From positions 411,856,299 through 411,920,298 of the forward strand of contig NC_053392.1 of the NCBI RefSeq assembly GCF_905171765.1: a stretch of DNA of 64,000 nucleotides, written 5' to 3'. The first letter of the stretch is position 1. Every line of letters starts with the position of its first letter. This stretch comes from Bufo bufo (lineage: Eukaryota > Chordata > Amphibia > Anura > Bufonidae). The translations under genes were made by a program, and so were the position numbers. Positions 54,559 to 64,000 of the stretch are shown here, piece by piece. A model generated the notes under the pieces. The model had not been told where the DNA came from, ran no database searches, and was given only the letters and a program-made list of their open reading frames with translations.

Positions 54559-57060
54559 TCATAAATGTGCGACCTCATACTCCCTATTAAGTCCCCTTGG
54601 ATGCAGTGTATCCAGGGTATGGATCCAAAAAGCCTCTCTTCTGAGGAGAAGCCTTTTGACATCCCCCCCTCTCCTTGGTCTCTTTACCTGTTCTAATATT
54701 TGAAAACGTAACTGTGCGACAGTATGTTTGTATTCCTCAAAGTGACATGGAACCGGTAACATGAGTTTTTTTGTCCTAATATCAGATTTATGTTTACTGA
54801 TGCGATCCTTCACTGCCTGCATTGTCTCACCCACATATAATAGGCCGCAAGGACATTTAATAAGGTATATAACATTTGCGGAATCACAGGTAAAAAAAAC
54901 CTTTATACCAAAGCTTTTACCAGTATGAGGATGATGAAACGAAGGACCTTTAATTACATGTGAGCACTGGAGACAATGCAGGCAGGGAAATGTACCCATC
55001 CGCGGCGAGGATATCCGCTGTTGCTTCAACATTGCTTTTGTACTGCCTAAGTCTGCATGAACCAATTTGTCACGATAGTTCAAATTCTTTTTATTGCAGA
55101 TGAGAGGTGAGTGTTTAAATTCATCAACCTGAGGGTACGCTTTATTTAACAGGTGCCAATGTTTCCTGACTATATTATCAATGCCTGGATTGAATGGATG
55201 GAATTTATGGATAAAAGCTATCCTGGATTTATCTCCATCTAATGAGGCCCTCACCCCTTCCCTCCCTTCTCTAGCTGTTTTTAGAATACTCAATGGATAA
55301 CCGCGTTCACAAAATCTCTCTGTCATTTCAGTGATCCTTATTTTTTGTACAGCCGGGTCTGAGACTATTCTTTCTACTCTCTGATATTGTGATTTGGGAA
55401 TGGCTTTTTTAAGGGACAATGGGTGGGCACTCTTATAATGTAATATACTGTTTCTATCCGTGACCTTACGATAAATGTCAGTGGATAAATGACCCCCAAG
55501 GTTTTTGATGACTTTAGTGTCTAAAAAGCTCACCTGGTTTATGTCACAGGTAACTGTGAACTGTAGACCCTCAACTGCAATATTTAAATCATTCATGAAA
55601 TCAGCTAGGGTCTCCCGGGACCCCGCCCATATGCAAAAAATGTCGTCCACGAATCTTTTCCAAATAATAGCGTTTTTTTGAAATAGCTTATTATTGTATA
55701 CATATTTTTCTTCAAATGACGACATAAAGAGATTTGCATAGGGCGGGGCCACGTTAGACCCCATCGCGGTGCCACGCCTCTGTAGGTAGAACGCATCCAT
55801 AAATAAAAAATAATTTTTATAAAGAACCACATTTAATAACTCAAGAAAAAATTCTTGCTCTATGGTCGTGTAATTCGTTTTATTGAGTGCGGCTGAAACT
55901 GCCTGTATGCCCTCCTGATGGCCAATGGAAGTATATAAACTAACTACATCAATGGTCACCAGGAGGCTCTCCATGGGAACAGGACCCAACTCTGCTATAA
56001 TCCTCAAGAAATGAGGTGTGTCCCATAGGAATGATTTTGTTAATTTCACCAAAGGGGTTAAAACTTTTTCAAGGACAACCGCCAGAGGGGATAAGATGGA
56101 TCCCACTGAAGACACTATAGGGCGTCCAGGGGGATCAATCAAAGTTTTATGAACCTTTGGCAAAATATATAGGACAGGAGTCCTGGGTGTATGATTTACC
56201 AAAAATTTACTAAGATGCTGATCAATTACACCTAGACCTGAATAGTGTTGAACTATCCCAATGATTTTATGTTTTATTTCAAAAAGGGGGTCACCACCTA
56301 ATGGTTGATATGTCAATTCGTCAGATAATTGTCGCATAACTTCTTGTATATATTTGATTTTGTCCATTATTACAATGGAGCCACCCTTATCAGCAGGTTT
56401 TATCACCAAATTGACATCCTCTATTAAGGATTTAATGGCTCTCTTTTCACCTACTGAAACATTATGTCTTAAGTGTAATTCACCCCTCTTTATTGAGTCA
56501 ATCTGTTCCCGTACCTCCCTAGTGACCAATTGTATATATGTTTCAACAGGATGATAAGTCCTGGGGGGCATAAATGTGGATTTATTCTTTAAACCTAAAT
56601 CAACAAGACGCAAACAAGAAACAGTCTCTATAGGCTCCATGCTCCGCTGCACATCAACGGGTCCAGAGAAATGGGCTTTAAGTCTTAATTTTCTGAAAAA
56701 TTGCTGCAAATCAACATCCAACTGAAAAGTATCAAAGTCCGCTGTGGGGCAAAAGGATAAGCCCCTTTGGAGAGCGGAAATTTGTTCAGAGTCCAGACAT
56801 CGAGATGACAGGTTTATAACTAGCGATGGCTTACCTGCGACCTGGTCTGTATCATCTGGCTCTGCGGTGCCCCTGATGTTCCGCCGGTGGTGCTTCCGTC
56901 CTGCTCGCCGCCTCCTCCTCCACGCGGACGCCGGCCGCCTTTCCGAAAAAAAGGACGCATCTCGCGAGAGCCAGTTGAATCCCCGGAACTTGAACCTTGA
57001 GAGCCAAATCTCGCGGGTTTTCGATATCCGGACTGTGACCGCAGGTTTGTCTCTTGCCAT
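54559..57060 (-). CDS. Penelope-like reverse transcriptase / GIY-YIG endonuclease, intact
   Basis: 833-codon frame of a PLE. The conserved protein begins near VINLSSRCLD (81-90); codons 1-75 overlap the upstream ORF in another frame and are probably not translated as such. RT motifs: NLVIKPADKGGSIVIMD (217-233), LYILPKVHK (297-305), GRPIVSSVGS (312-321), VTIDVVSLYTSI (D370), QRRGTAMGSNVAPPYANLFM (427-446) and RFVDDIFCIW (D472, D473), then VSFLDTKV. A Cys/His linker CLHCLQC lies at 693-699, and the GIY-YIG nuclease NVIYLIKCPCGLLYVGET at 729-746, with R753 and E809 (RREAFWI). No stop or frameshift. GIY-YIG plus the RT fingerprint separates PLEs from LINEs and LTR elements. Confidence 0.92.
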   Translation of the reverse strand: MARDKPAVTVRISKTREIWLSRFKFRGFNWLSRDASFFSERRPASAWRRRRRAGRKHHRRNIRGTAEPDDTDQVAGKPSLVINLSSRCLDSEQISALQRGLSFCPTADFDTFQLDVDLQQFFRKLRLKAHFSGPVDVQRSMEPIETVSCLRLVDLGLKNKSTFMPPRTYHPVETYIQLVTREVREQIDSIKRGELHLRHNVSVGEKRAIKSLIEDVNLVIKPADKGGSIVIMDKIKYIQEVMRQLSDELTYQPLGGDPLFEIKHKIIGIVQHYSGLGVIDQHLSKFLVNHTPRTPVLYILPKVHKTLIDPPGRPIVSSVGSILSPLAVVLEKVLTPLVKLTKSFLWDTPHFLRIIAELGPVPMESLLVTIDVVSLYTSIGHQEGIQAVSAALNKTNYTTIEQEFFLELLNVVLYKNYFLFMDAFYLQRRGTAMGSNVAPPYANLFMSSFEEKYVYNNKLFQKNAIIWKRFVDDIFCIWAGSRETLADFMNDLNIAVEGLQFTVTCDINQVSFLDTKVIKNLGGHLSTDIYRKVTDRNSILHYKSAHPLSLKKAIPKSQYQRVERIVSDPAVQKIRITEMTERFCERGYPLSILKTAREGREGVRASLDGDKSRIAFIHKFHPFNPGIDNIVRKHWHLLNKAYPQVDEFKHSPLICNKKNLNYRDKLVHADLGSTKAMLKQQRISSPRMGTFPCLHCLQCSHVIKGPSFHHPHTGKSFGIKVFFTCDSANVIYLIKCPCGLLYVGETMQAVKDRISKHKSDIRTKKLMLPVPCHFEEYKHTVAQLRFQILEQVKRPRRGGDVKRLLLRREAFWIHTLDTLHPRGLNREYEVAHL

Positions 57061-57605
57061 CTGTATACACGATTCAAGTAATAATCCTCACTATCACGTA
57101 GAAACTTGGATCTTTTTTTCTCTTCTGTGTCTTTTTTGTAAGTTGCAATCTGTGCATCCACCGCTTCTTTCAATTTTTTAAAATCATCAGAGGAAATAGA
57201 ATCGCGCAGCTGTTGTTCGGTGCTGGCTACTTGTTCCTTTATCTCAACAATCGCTTTTTGGATGCGTTTGATTGTAAGGAGTATGAGGTCATATGAACAC
57301 TTATTAATGATGTGTTCAAAATCTTTGCAGTATTCTGAATCGTCAGGAAAAAAGGTCGGACGAAGATGTACTCTAAGACCTCGCGGTATTCTACCAACCT
57401 TGTGATATTCGGCTAGAGTCGCCACATGTAATTCATATGAAGTAAGTCTCCTCAATTCCCTTTCCAAGTGTCGCTTTTTATATTCACTTGTAGGAATATT
57501 TAGGAACTCCGAACTAGACGTCACCTGTGATAGGATTTGTTCGGCCTCAGTATTGTCAAAGCTGAGCGTGGTACTTGTGGTACTCATTAGGAAATGGTGG
57601 TGCAC
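56820..57605 (-). CDS. PLE upstream ORF (ORF1), intact
   Basis: 261 codons from an ATG at 57605; MSTTSTTLSF from an ATG at 57587 is an equally good start. It contains a long charged helical region (TSEYKKRHLERELRRLTSYE, then RIQKAIVEIKEQVAS and KKLKEAVDAQIATYKKDTEE), a segment SKFLRDSEDYYLNRVYRWQ, and an Arg/Gly/Ser-rich tail (RRPRGGGGGEQDG) ending SQVSHR. The layout suits a nucleic-acid-binding, self-associating protein. It overlaps the RT frame by 241 bases, and the RT homology starts right where it ends, so the two may be joined by frameshifting or splicing. No known domain recognised beyond this. Confidence 0.7.
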   Translation of the reverse strand: MHHHFLMSTTSTTLSFDNTEAEQILSQVTSSSEFLNIPTSEYKKRHLERELRRLTSYELHVATLAEYHKVGRIPRGLRVHLRPTFFPDDSEYCKDFEHIINKCSYDLILLTIKRIQKAIVEIKEQVASTEQQLRDSISSDDFKKLKEAVDAQIATYKKDTEEKKRSKFLRDSEDYYLNRVYRWQETNLRSQSGYRKPARFGSQGSSSGDSTGSREMRPFFRKGGRRPRGGGGGEQDGSTTGGTSGAPQSQMIQTRSQVSHR

Positions 57606-57728
57606 GTACCAGAGAGTTCAAGTATTCAAGGAAACAGGTCGGCACTTCACCTTTAGGTGCACGCTGCACGGGAAAGGAGCAATCTCCAGTAGATGCAAAA
57701 GATAAATCCCAGCAGCTGTGTCTTTCAA

Positions 57729-58449
57729 ATAAGCTTCTTTTTTATTTTTTCTTCATAAAGCAGAAAGTCCTACAACCAGGACGCGTTTCGGCATGCAAGC
57801 CTTTTTCAACAGGTACATCCATAAAATAAATCAAAACTTATATATAGGGTCTAGTTCAGCCCATTCATGACGTCTCCACCCAGTGGGTGGTATTTTAAAT
57901 GAATAATTAATCAATCAATTAATGATAGCAGGTGAAAAACAAAGCAACATATGTCATGGGTTATATTCTACCTTATTGGAGAATCTATATATCCTTTTCA
58001 TCACATGGCAGCGGTCTAAAAAGAATACATGAAAATATAATAAATGTATCTATATATTTCAAATATTATGCATCAACAAAATCTCATAAATGTGCGACCT
58101 CATACTCCCTATTAAGTCCCCTTGGATGCAGTGTATCCAGGGTATGGATCCAAAAAGCCTCTCTTCTGAGGAGAAGCCTTTTGACATCCCCCCCTCTCCT
58201 TGGTCTCTTTACCTGTTCTAATATTTGAAAACGTAACTGTGCGACAGTATGTTTGTATTCCTCAAAGTGACATGGAACCGGTAACATGAGTTTTTTTGTC
58301 CTAATATCAGATTTATGTTTACTGATGCGATCCTTCACTGCCTGCATTGTCTCACCCACATATAATAGGCCGCAAGGACATTTAATAAGGTATATAACAT
58401 TTGCGGAATCACAGGTAAAAAAACCCTTTATACCAAAGCTTTTACCAGT
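57729..58449 (-). mobile_element. 5'-truncated PLE copy (terminal repeat and GIY-YIG end)
   Basis: Repeats 54207-54927 almost exactly. It contains the last 91 codons or more of the endonuclease (58359-58084), the downstream region and the hammerhead-like motif, ending agaagctt where the full copy begins. It acts as the upstream 'pseudo-LTR' of the minus copy. Confidence 0.88.
57772..57814 (-). ncRNA. Hammerhead-like motif in PLE terminal repeat (middle)
   Basis: Same sequence as at 54250-54292, in the upstream pseudo-LTR of the minus copy. Confidence 0.45.
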
Positions 58450-58624
58450 CCTGGTTGTAGGACTTTCTGCTTTATGAAGAAAAAATAAAAAAGAAGCTTA
58501 TTTGAAAGACACAGCTGCTGGGATTTATCTTTTGTATCTACTGGAGATTGCTCCTTTCCCGTGCAGCGTGCACCTAAAGGTGAAGTGCCGACCTGTTTCC
58601 TTGAATACTTGAACTCTCTGGTAC

Positions 58625-59409
58625 GTGCACCACCATTTCCTAATGAGTACCACAAGTACCACGCTCAGCTTTGACAATACTGAGGCCGAACAAATCCTAT
58701 CACAGGTGACGTCTAGTTCGGAGTTCCTAAATATTCCTACAAGTGAATATAAAAAGCGACACTTGGAAAGGGAATTGAGGAGACTTACTTCATATGAATT
58801 ACATGTGGCGACTCTAGCCGAATATCACAAGGTTGGTAGAATACCGCGAGGTCTTAGAGTACATCTTCGTCGACCTTTTTTCCTGACGATTCAGAATACT
58901 GCAAAGATTTTGAACACATCATTAATAAGTGTTCATATGACCTCATACTCCTTACAATCAAACGCATCCAAAAAGCGATTGTTGAGATAAAGGAACAAGT
59001 AGCCAGCACCGAACAACAGCTGCGCGATTCTATTTCCTCTGATGATTTTAAAAAATTGAAAGAAGCGGTGGATGCACAGATTGCAACTTACAAAAAAGAC
59101 ACAGAAGAGAAAAAAAGATCCAAGTTTCTACGTGATAGTGAGGATTATTACTTGAATCGTGTATACAGATGGCAAGAGACAAACCTGCGGTCACAGTCCG
59201 GATATCGAAAACCCGCGAGATTTGGCTCTCAAGGTTCAAGTTCCGGGGATTCAACTGGCTCTCGCGAGATGCGTCCTTTTTTTCGGAAAGGCGTCCGGCG
59301 TCCGCGTGGAGGAGGAGGCGGCGAGCAGGACGGAAGCACCACCGGCGGAACATCAGGGGCACCGCAGAGCCAGATGATACAGACCAGGTCGCAGGTAAGC
59401 CATCGCTAG
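58625..59409 (+). pseudogene. PLE ORF1 (plus copy), frameshifted
   Basis: Same protein as the ORF1 at 56820-57605. A single-base loss near 58870 (catcttcgtcgacc here, catcttcgtccgacc in the other copy) shifts the frame after residue 81 or so. The original frame resumes and remains open to 59409 (ending SQVSHR). Otherwise it differs by very few bases, such as GVRRPRG for GGRRPRG. Confidence 0.85.
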
Positions 59410-61694
59410 TTATAAACCTGTCATCTCGATGTCTGGACTCTGAACAAATTTCCGCTCTCCAAAGGGGCTTATCCTTTTGCCCCACAGCGGACTTTGATAC
59501 TTTTCAGTTGGATGTTGATTTGCAGCAATTTTTCAGAAAATTAAGACTTAAAGCCCATTTCTCTGGACCCGTTGATGTGCAGCGGAGCATGGAGCCTATA
59601 GAGACTGTTTCTTGTTTGCGTCTTGTTGATTTAGGTTTAAAGAATAAATCCACATTTATGCCCCCCAGGACTTATCATCCTGTTGAAACATATATACAAT
59701 TGGTCACTAGGGAGGTACGGGAACAGATTGACTCAATAAAGAGGGGTGAATTACACTTAAGACATAATGTTTCAGTAGGTGAAAAGAGAGCCATTAAATC
59801 CTTAATAGAGGATGTCAATTTGGTGATAAAACCTGCTGATAAGGGTGGCTCCATTGTAATAATGGACAAAATCCAATATATACAAGAAGTTATGCGACAA
59901 TTATCTGACGAATTGACATATCAACCATTAGGTGGTGACCCCCTTTTTGAAATAAAACATAAAATCATTGGGATAGTTCAACACTATTCAGGTCTAGGTG
60001 TAATTGATCAGCATCTTAGTAAATTTTTGGTAAATCATACACCCAGGACTCCTGTCCTATATATTTTGCCAAAGGTTCATAAAACTTTGATTGATCCCCC
60101 TGGACGCCCTATAGTGTCTTCAGTGGGATCCATCTTATCCCCTCTGGCGGTTGTCCTTGAAAAAGTTTTAACCCCTTTGGTGAAATTAACAAAATCATTC
60201 CTATGGGACACACCTCATTTCTTGAGGATTATAGCAGAGTTGGGTCCTGTTCCCATGGAGAGCCTCCTGGTGACCATTGATGTAGTTAGTTTATATACTT
60301 CCATTGGCCATCAGGAGGGCATACAGGCAGTTTCAGCCGCACTCAATAAAACGAATTACACGACCATAGAGCAAGAATTTTTTCTTGAGTTATTAAATGT
60401 GGTTCTTTATAAAAATTATTTTTTATTTATGGATGCGTTCTACCTACAGAGGCGTGGCACCGCGATGGGGTCTAACGTGGCCCCGCCCTATGCAAATCTC
60501 TTTATGTCGTCATTTGAAGAAAAATATGTATACAATAATAAGCTATTTCAAAAAAACGCTATTATTTGGAAAAGATTCGTGGACGACATTTTTTGCATAT
60601 GGGCGGGGTCCCGGGAGACCCTAGCTGATTTCATGAATGATTTAAATATTGCAGTTGAGGGTCTACAGTTCACAGTTACCTGTGACATAAACCAGGTGAG
60701 CTTTTTAGACACTAAAGTCATCAAAAACCTTGGGGGTCATTTATCCACTGACATTTATCGTAAGGTCACGGATAGAAACAGTATATTACATTATAAGAGT
60801 GCCCACCCATTGTCCCTTAAAAAAGCCATTCCCAAATCACAATATCAGAGAGTAGAAAGAATAGTCTCAGACCCGGCTGTACAAAAAATAAGGATCACTG
60901 AAATGACAGAGAGATTTTGTGAACGCGGTTATCCATTGAGTATTCTAAAAACAGCTAGAGAAGGGAGGGAAGGGGTGAGGGCCTCATTAGATGGAGATAA
61001 ATCCAGGATAGCTTTTATCCATAAATTCCATCCATTCAATACAGGCATTGATAATATAGTCAGGAAACATTGGCACCTGTTAAATAAAGCGTACCCTCAG
61101 GTTGATGAATTTAAACACTCACCTCTCATCTGCAATAAAAAGAATTTGAACTATCGTGACAAATTGGTTCATGCAGACTTAGGCAGTACAAAAGCAATGT
61201 TGAAGCAACAGCGGATATCCTCGCCGCGGATGGGTACATTTCCCTGCCTGCATTGTCTCCAGTGCTCACATGTAATTAAAGGTCCTTCGTTTCATCATCC
61301 TCATACTGGTAAAAGCTTTGGTATGAAGGGTTTTTTTACCTGTGATTCCGCAAATGTTATATACCTTATTAAATGTCCTTGCGGCCTATTATATGTGGGT
61401 GAGACAATGCAGGCAGTGAAGGATCGCATCAGTAAACATAAATCTGATATTAGGACAAAAAAACTCATGTTACCGGTTCCATGTCACTTTGAGGAATACA
61501 AACATACTGTCGCACAGTTACGTTTTCAAATATTAGAACAGGTAAAGAGACCAAGGAGAGGGGGGATGTCAAAAGGCTTCTCCTCAGAAGAGAGGCTTTT
61601 TGGATCCATACCCTGGATACACTGCATCCAAGGGGACTTAATAGGGAGTATGAGGTCGCACATTTATGAGATTTTGTTGATGCATAATATTTGA
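59169..61694 (+). pseudogene. PLE reverse transcriptase (plus copy), C-terminal frameshift
   Basis: Matches the RT-endonuclease at 54559-57060 residue for residue over about 795 codons with only a few changes (KIQYIQ for KIKYIQ, FNTGID for FNPGID, GMKGFF for GIKVFF). A run of 7 G in the minus copy is 6 G here (about 61559-61565). The frame therefore changes after RPRRGG, and the final part with the catalytic Glu (RREAFWI) and the end is replaced by an unrelated tail. RT motifs are intact, but the endonuclease would be inactive. Confidence 0.88.
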
Positions 61695-61938
61695 AATATA
61701 TAGATACATTTATTATATTTTCATGTATTCTTTTTAGACCGCTGCCATGTGATGAAAAGGATATATAGATTCTCCAATAAGGTAGAATATAACCCATGAC
61801 ATATGTTGCTTTGTTTTTCACCTGCTATCATTAATTGATTGATTAATTATTCATTTAAAATACCACCCACTGGGTGGAGACGTCATGAATGGGCTGAACT
61901 AGACCCTATATATAAGTTTTGATTTATTTTATGGATGT

Positions 61939-61980
61939 ACCTGTTGAAAAAGGCTTGCATGCCGAAACGCGTCCTGGTTG
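61939..61980 (+). ncRNA. Hammerhead-like motif in PLE terminal repeat (right)
   Basis: Plus strand ACCTGTTGAAAAAGGC, loop, GCCGAAACGCGTC, CTGGTTG. The predicted cleavage site (after GTC, 61973) corresponds to the position where the plus copy starts at 58450-58451. Confidence 0.45.
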
Positions 61981-62129
61981 TAGGACTTTCTGCTTTATGA
62001 AGAAAAAATAAAAAAGAAGCTTATTTGAAAGACACAGCTGCTGGGATTTATCTTTTGTATCTACTGGAGATTGCTCCTTTCCCGTGCAGCGTGCACCTAA
62101 AGGTGAAGTGCCGACCTGTTTCCTTGAAT

Positions 62130-64000
62130 ACTGTCACACATTTAGGCCCCGGCAACCAGACAGAGGAGAGCGGTCCCGTAACAGAGATTCTGGCCTTATG
62201 TCAGCGCAGAATCTGTCTTCATGTCATAGCAGAGAATCAAACTTCACGTCACCCACCACTGGAACAGGCCACTGTCACACATTTAGGCCCAGGCACCCAG
62301 GCAGAGGAGAGAGGTCCCGTAACAGAGAATCTGGCCTGATGTCAGCACAGAATCTGTCTTCATGTCATAGCAGAGAATCAGGCTTCACGTCACCCACCAC
62401 TGGAACAGGCCACTGTCACATATTTAGGCCCAGGCACCCAGGCAGAGGAGAGAGGTCGCGTAACAGAGAATCTGGCCTTATGTCAGCACAGAATCTGTCT
62501 TCATGTCATAGCAGAGAATCAGGCTTCACGTCACCCACCACTGAAACAGGCCACTGTCACACATTTAGGCCCAGGCACCCAGGCAGAGGAGAGAGGTCCC
62601 GTAACAGAGAATCTGGCCTGATGTCAGCACAGAATCTGTCTTCATGTCATAGCAGAGAATCAGGCTTCACGTCACCCACCACTGGAACAGGCCACTGTCA
62701 CATATTTAGGCCCAGTCATCCAGGCAGAGGAGAGAGGTCGGGTAACAGAGAATCTGGCCTTATGTCAGAACAGAATCTGTCTTCATGTCATAGCAGAGAA
62801 TCAGGCTTCACGTCACCCACCACTGAAACAGGCCACTGTCACACATTTAGGCCCAGGCACCCAGGCAGAGGAGAGAGGTCCCATAACAGAGAATCTGGCC
62901 TGATGTCAGCACAGAATCTGTCTTCATGTCATAGCAGAGAATCAGGCTTCACGTCACCCACCACTGGAACAGGCCACTGTCACACATTTAGGCCCAGGAA
63001 CCCAGGCAGAGGAGAGAGGTCCCGTAACAGAGAATCTGGCCTGATGTCAGCACAGAATCTGTCTTCATGTCATAGCAGAGAATCAGGCTTCACGTCACCC
63101 ACCACTGGAACAGGCCATTGTCACACATTTATGCCCCGGCACCCAGACAGAGGAGAGAGGTCCCGTAACAGAGAATCTGGCCTTATGTCAGCGCAGAATC
63201 TGTCTTCATGTCATAGCAGAGAATCAAGCTTCACGTCACCCACCACTGAAACAGGCCACTGTCACACATTTAGGCCCAGGCACCCAGACAGAGGAGAGCG
63301 GTCCCGTAACAGAGAATCTGGCCTTATGTCAGCGCAGAATCTGTCTTCATGTCATAGCAGAGAATCAAGCTTCACGTCACCCACCACTGGAACAGGCCAC
63401 TGTCACACATTTAGGCCCAGGCACCCAGGCAGAGGAGAGAGGTCCCGTAACAGAGAATCTGGCCTGATGTCAGCACAGAATCTGTCTTCATGTCATAGCA
63501 GAGAATCAGGCTTCACGTCACCCACCACTGGAACAGGCCACTGTCACACATTTAGGCTCAGGCACCCAGGCAGAGGAGATAGGTCCCGTAACAGAGAATC
63601 TGGCCTGATGTCAGCACAGAATCTGTCTTCATGTCATAGCAGAGAATCAGGCTTCACGTCACCCACTACTGGAACAGGCCACTGTCACATATTTAGGCCC
63701 AGGCACCCAGGCAGAGGAGAGAGGTCGCGTAACAGAGAATCTGGCCTTATGTCACCACAGAATCTGTCTTCATGTCATAGCAGAGAATCAGGCTTCACGT
63801 CACCCACCACTGGAACAGGCCACTGTCACACATTTAGGCCCAGGCACCCAGGCAGAGGAGAGAGGTCCCGTAACAGAGAATCTGGCCTGATGTCAGCACA
63901 GAATCTGTCTTCATGTCATAGCAGAGAATCAGGCTTCACGTCATCCACCACTGGAACAGGCCACTGTCACACATTTAGGCCCCGGCACCCAGACAAAGGA
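62130..64000. repeat. 141 bp array of the second hAT, right part
   Basis: Continues the array interrupted at 54206, with units of the same 141 bp period to the window edge. A few units have unique changes (e.g. gtcaccacag near 63752) that could serve as markers. Confidence 0.93.

Larger units (their letters stand above)
54207..62129. mobile_element. Inverted double Penelope-like element with 15 bp target duplication
   Basis: Inserted in the 141 bp array: actgtcacacattta is at 54192-54206 and again at 62130-62144, while an uninterrupted unit has it once. Read on the minus strand from 58449 leftward, a 5'-truncated PLE 3' end (58449-57729) is followed in tandem by a full copy (57728-54207). 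From 58450 rightward, a plus-strand copy starts in the terminal repeat, runs through a full coding region and ends 62129 after re-entering the next 5' region for about 110 bases. The tandem-plus-inverted arrangement is typical of PLE insertions. Confidence 0.9.
51721..64000 (-). mobile_element. Second copy of the 12 kb hAT family, inverted, runs off the window
   Basis: Begins TAGAGTTGAGCGAAC at 51721, the same terminus as the 3' end of the hAT at 32395-44392, followed by the same ttcggg-rich subterminal block, the ttttacagcc segment and the 141 bp array in the opposite orientation. The bases cccatggt (51713-51720) would be the left target duplication. Its transposase should lie past 64000 on the minus strand. 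The array is interrupted by a PLE complex. Confidence 0.9.

Overview
The window is a stretch of eukaryotic, almost certainly vertebrate, intergenic DNA built nearly entirely from transposable elements nested in one another. The mix of element types (several hAT families, three Tc1/mariner families, Penelope-like elements with GIY-YIG endonuclease, a DIRS-type retrotransposon, Harbinger-like palindromic MITEs with TAA target duplications, a solo LTR) points to an amphibian, most likely a large-genome frog. That is inference from repeat composition. I see no host protein-coding gene, tRNA, rRNA or CRISPR array.

Layout. 1-2474: 3' half of a broken hAT element with a ~110 bp tandem array in its 3' region, inserted next to a gag-like fragment. 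2843-3284: Harbinger-like MITE cut by the next element. 3285-14004: a Penelope-like element (PLE) present as two inverted copies, the right arm carrying a DD36E Tc1 element (6637-7670) and a CAG-type hAT element (8066-12949). The hAT holds a solo LTR (8744-10975), which holds another small hAT (9301-10698). 14430-32394: a duplicated segment (blocks A, B, C, then A', B', C'). The first copy is interrupted by a TTAA-flanked element (17012-22564, itself containing a DD35E Tc1 element that contains an intact DD37E Tc1 element), a 5'-truncated PLE (22569-26405), a second DD37E copy and a MITE.

32395-44392: a complete 12.0 kb BED-finger hAT element with 8 bp target duplications, a 296 bp array on its 5' side, a decayed transposase and a 141 bp array on its 3' side. 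Its empty site survives in the window at about 29837-29850. 44393-47800: more MITEs and a local tandem duplication. 47800-51720: 5' part of a DIRS-type retrotransposon, cut in its reverse transcriptase by the terminus of a second, inverted copy of the same hAT family (51721 to beyond 64000). The 141 bp array of that second hAT received a 7.9 kb inverted double PLE (54207-62129, 15 bp target duplication) whose left copy has intact ORFs.

The best leads are the PLE structures. All three PLE groups carry hammerhead-ribozyme-like motifs in their terminal repeats, and the inversion junction of the 54-62 kb complex lies within a few bases of the predicted ribozyme cleavage site. A second lead is the 141 bp hAT array, whose antisense strand is open for hundreds of codons in two independent insertions. 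Working enzymes are probably encoded only by the DD37E transposase at 19014-20030 and the left PLE copy at 54559-57605; the rest is decayed.
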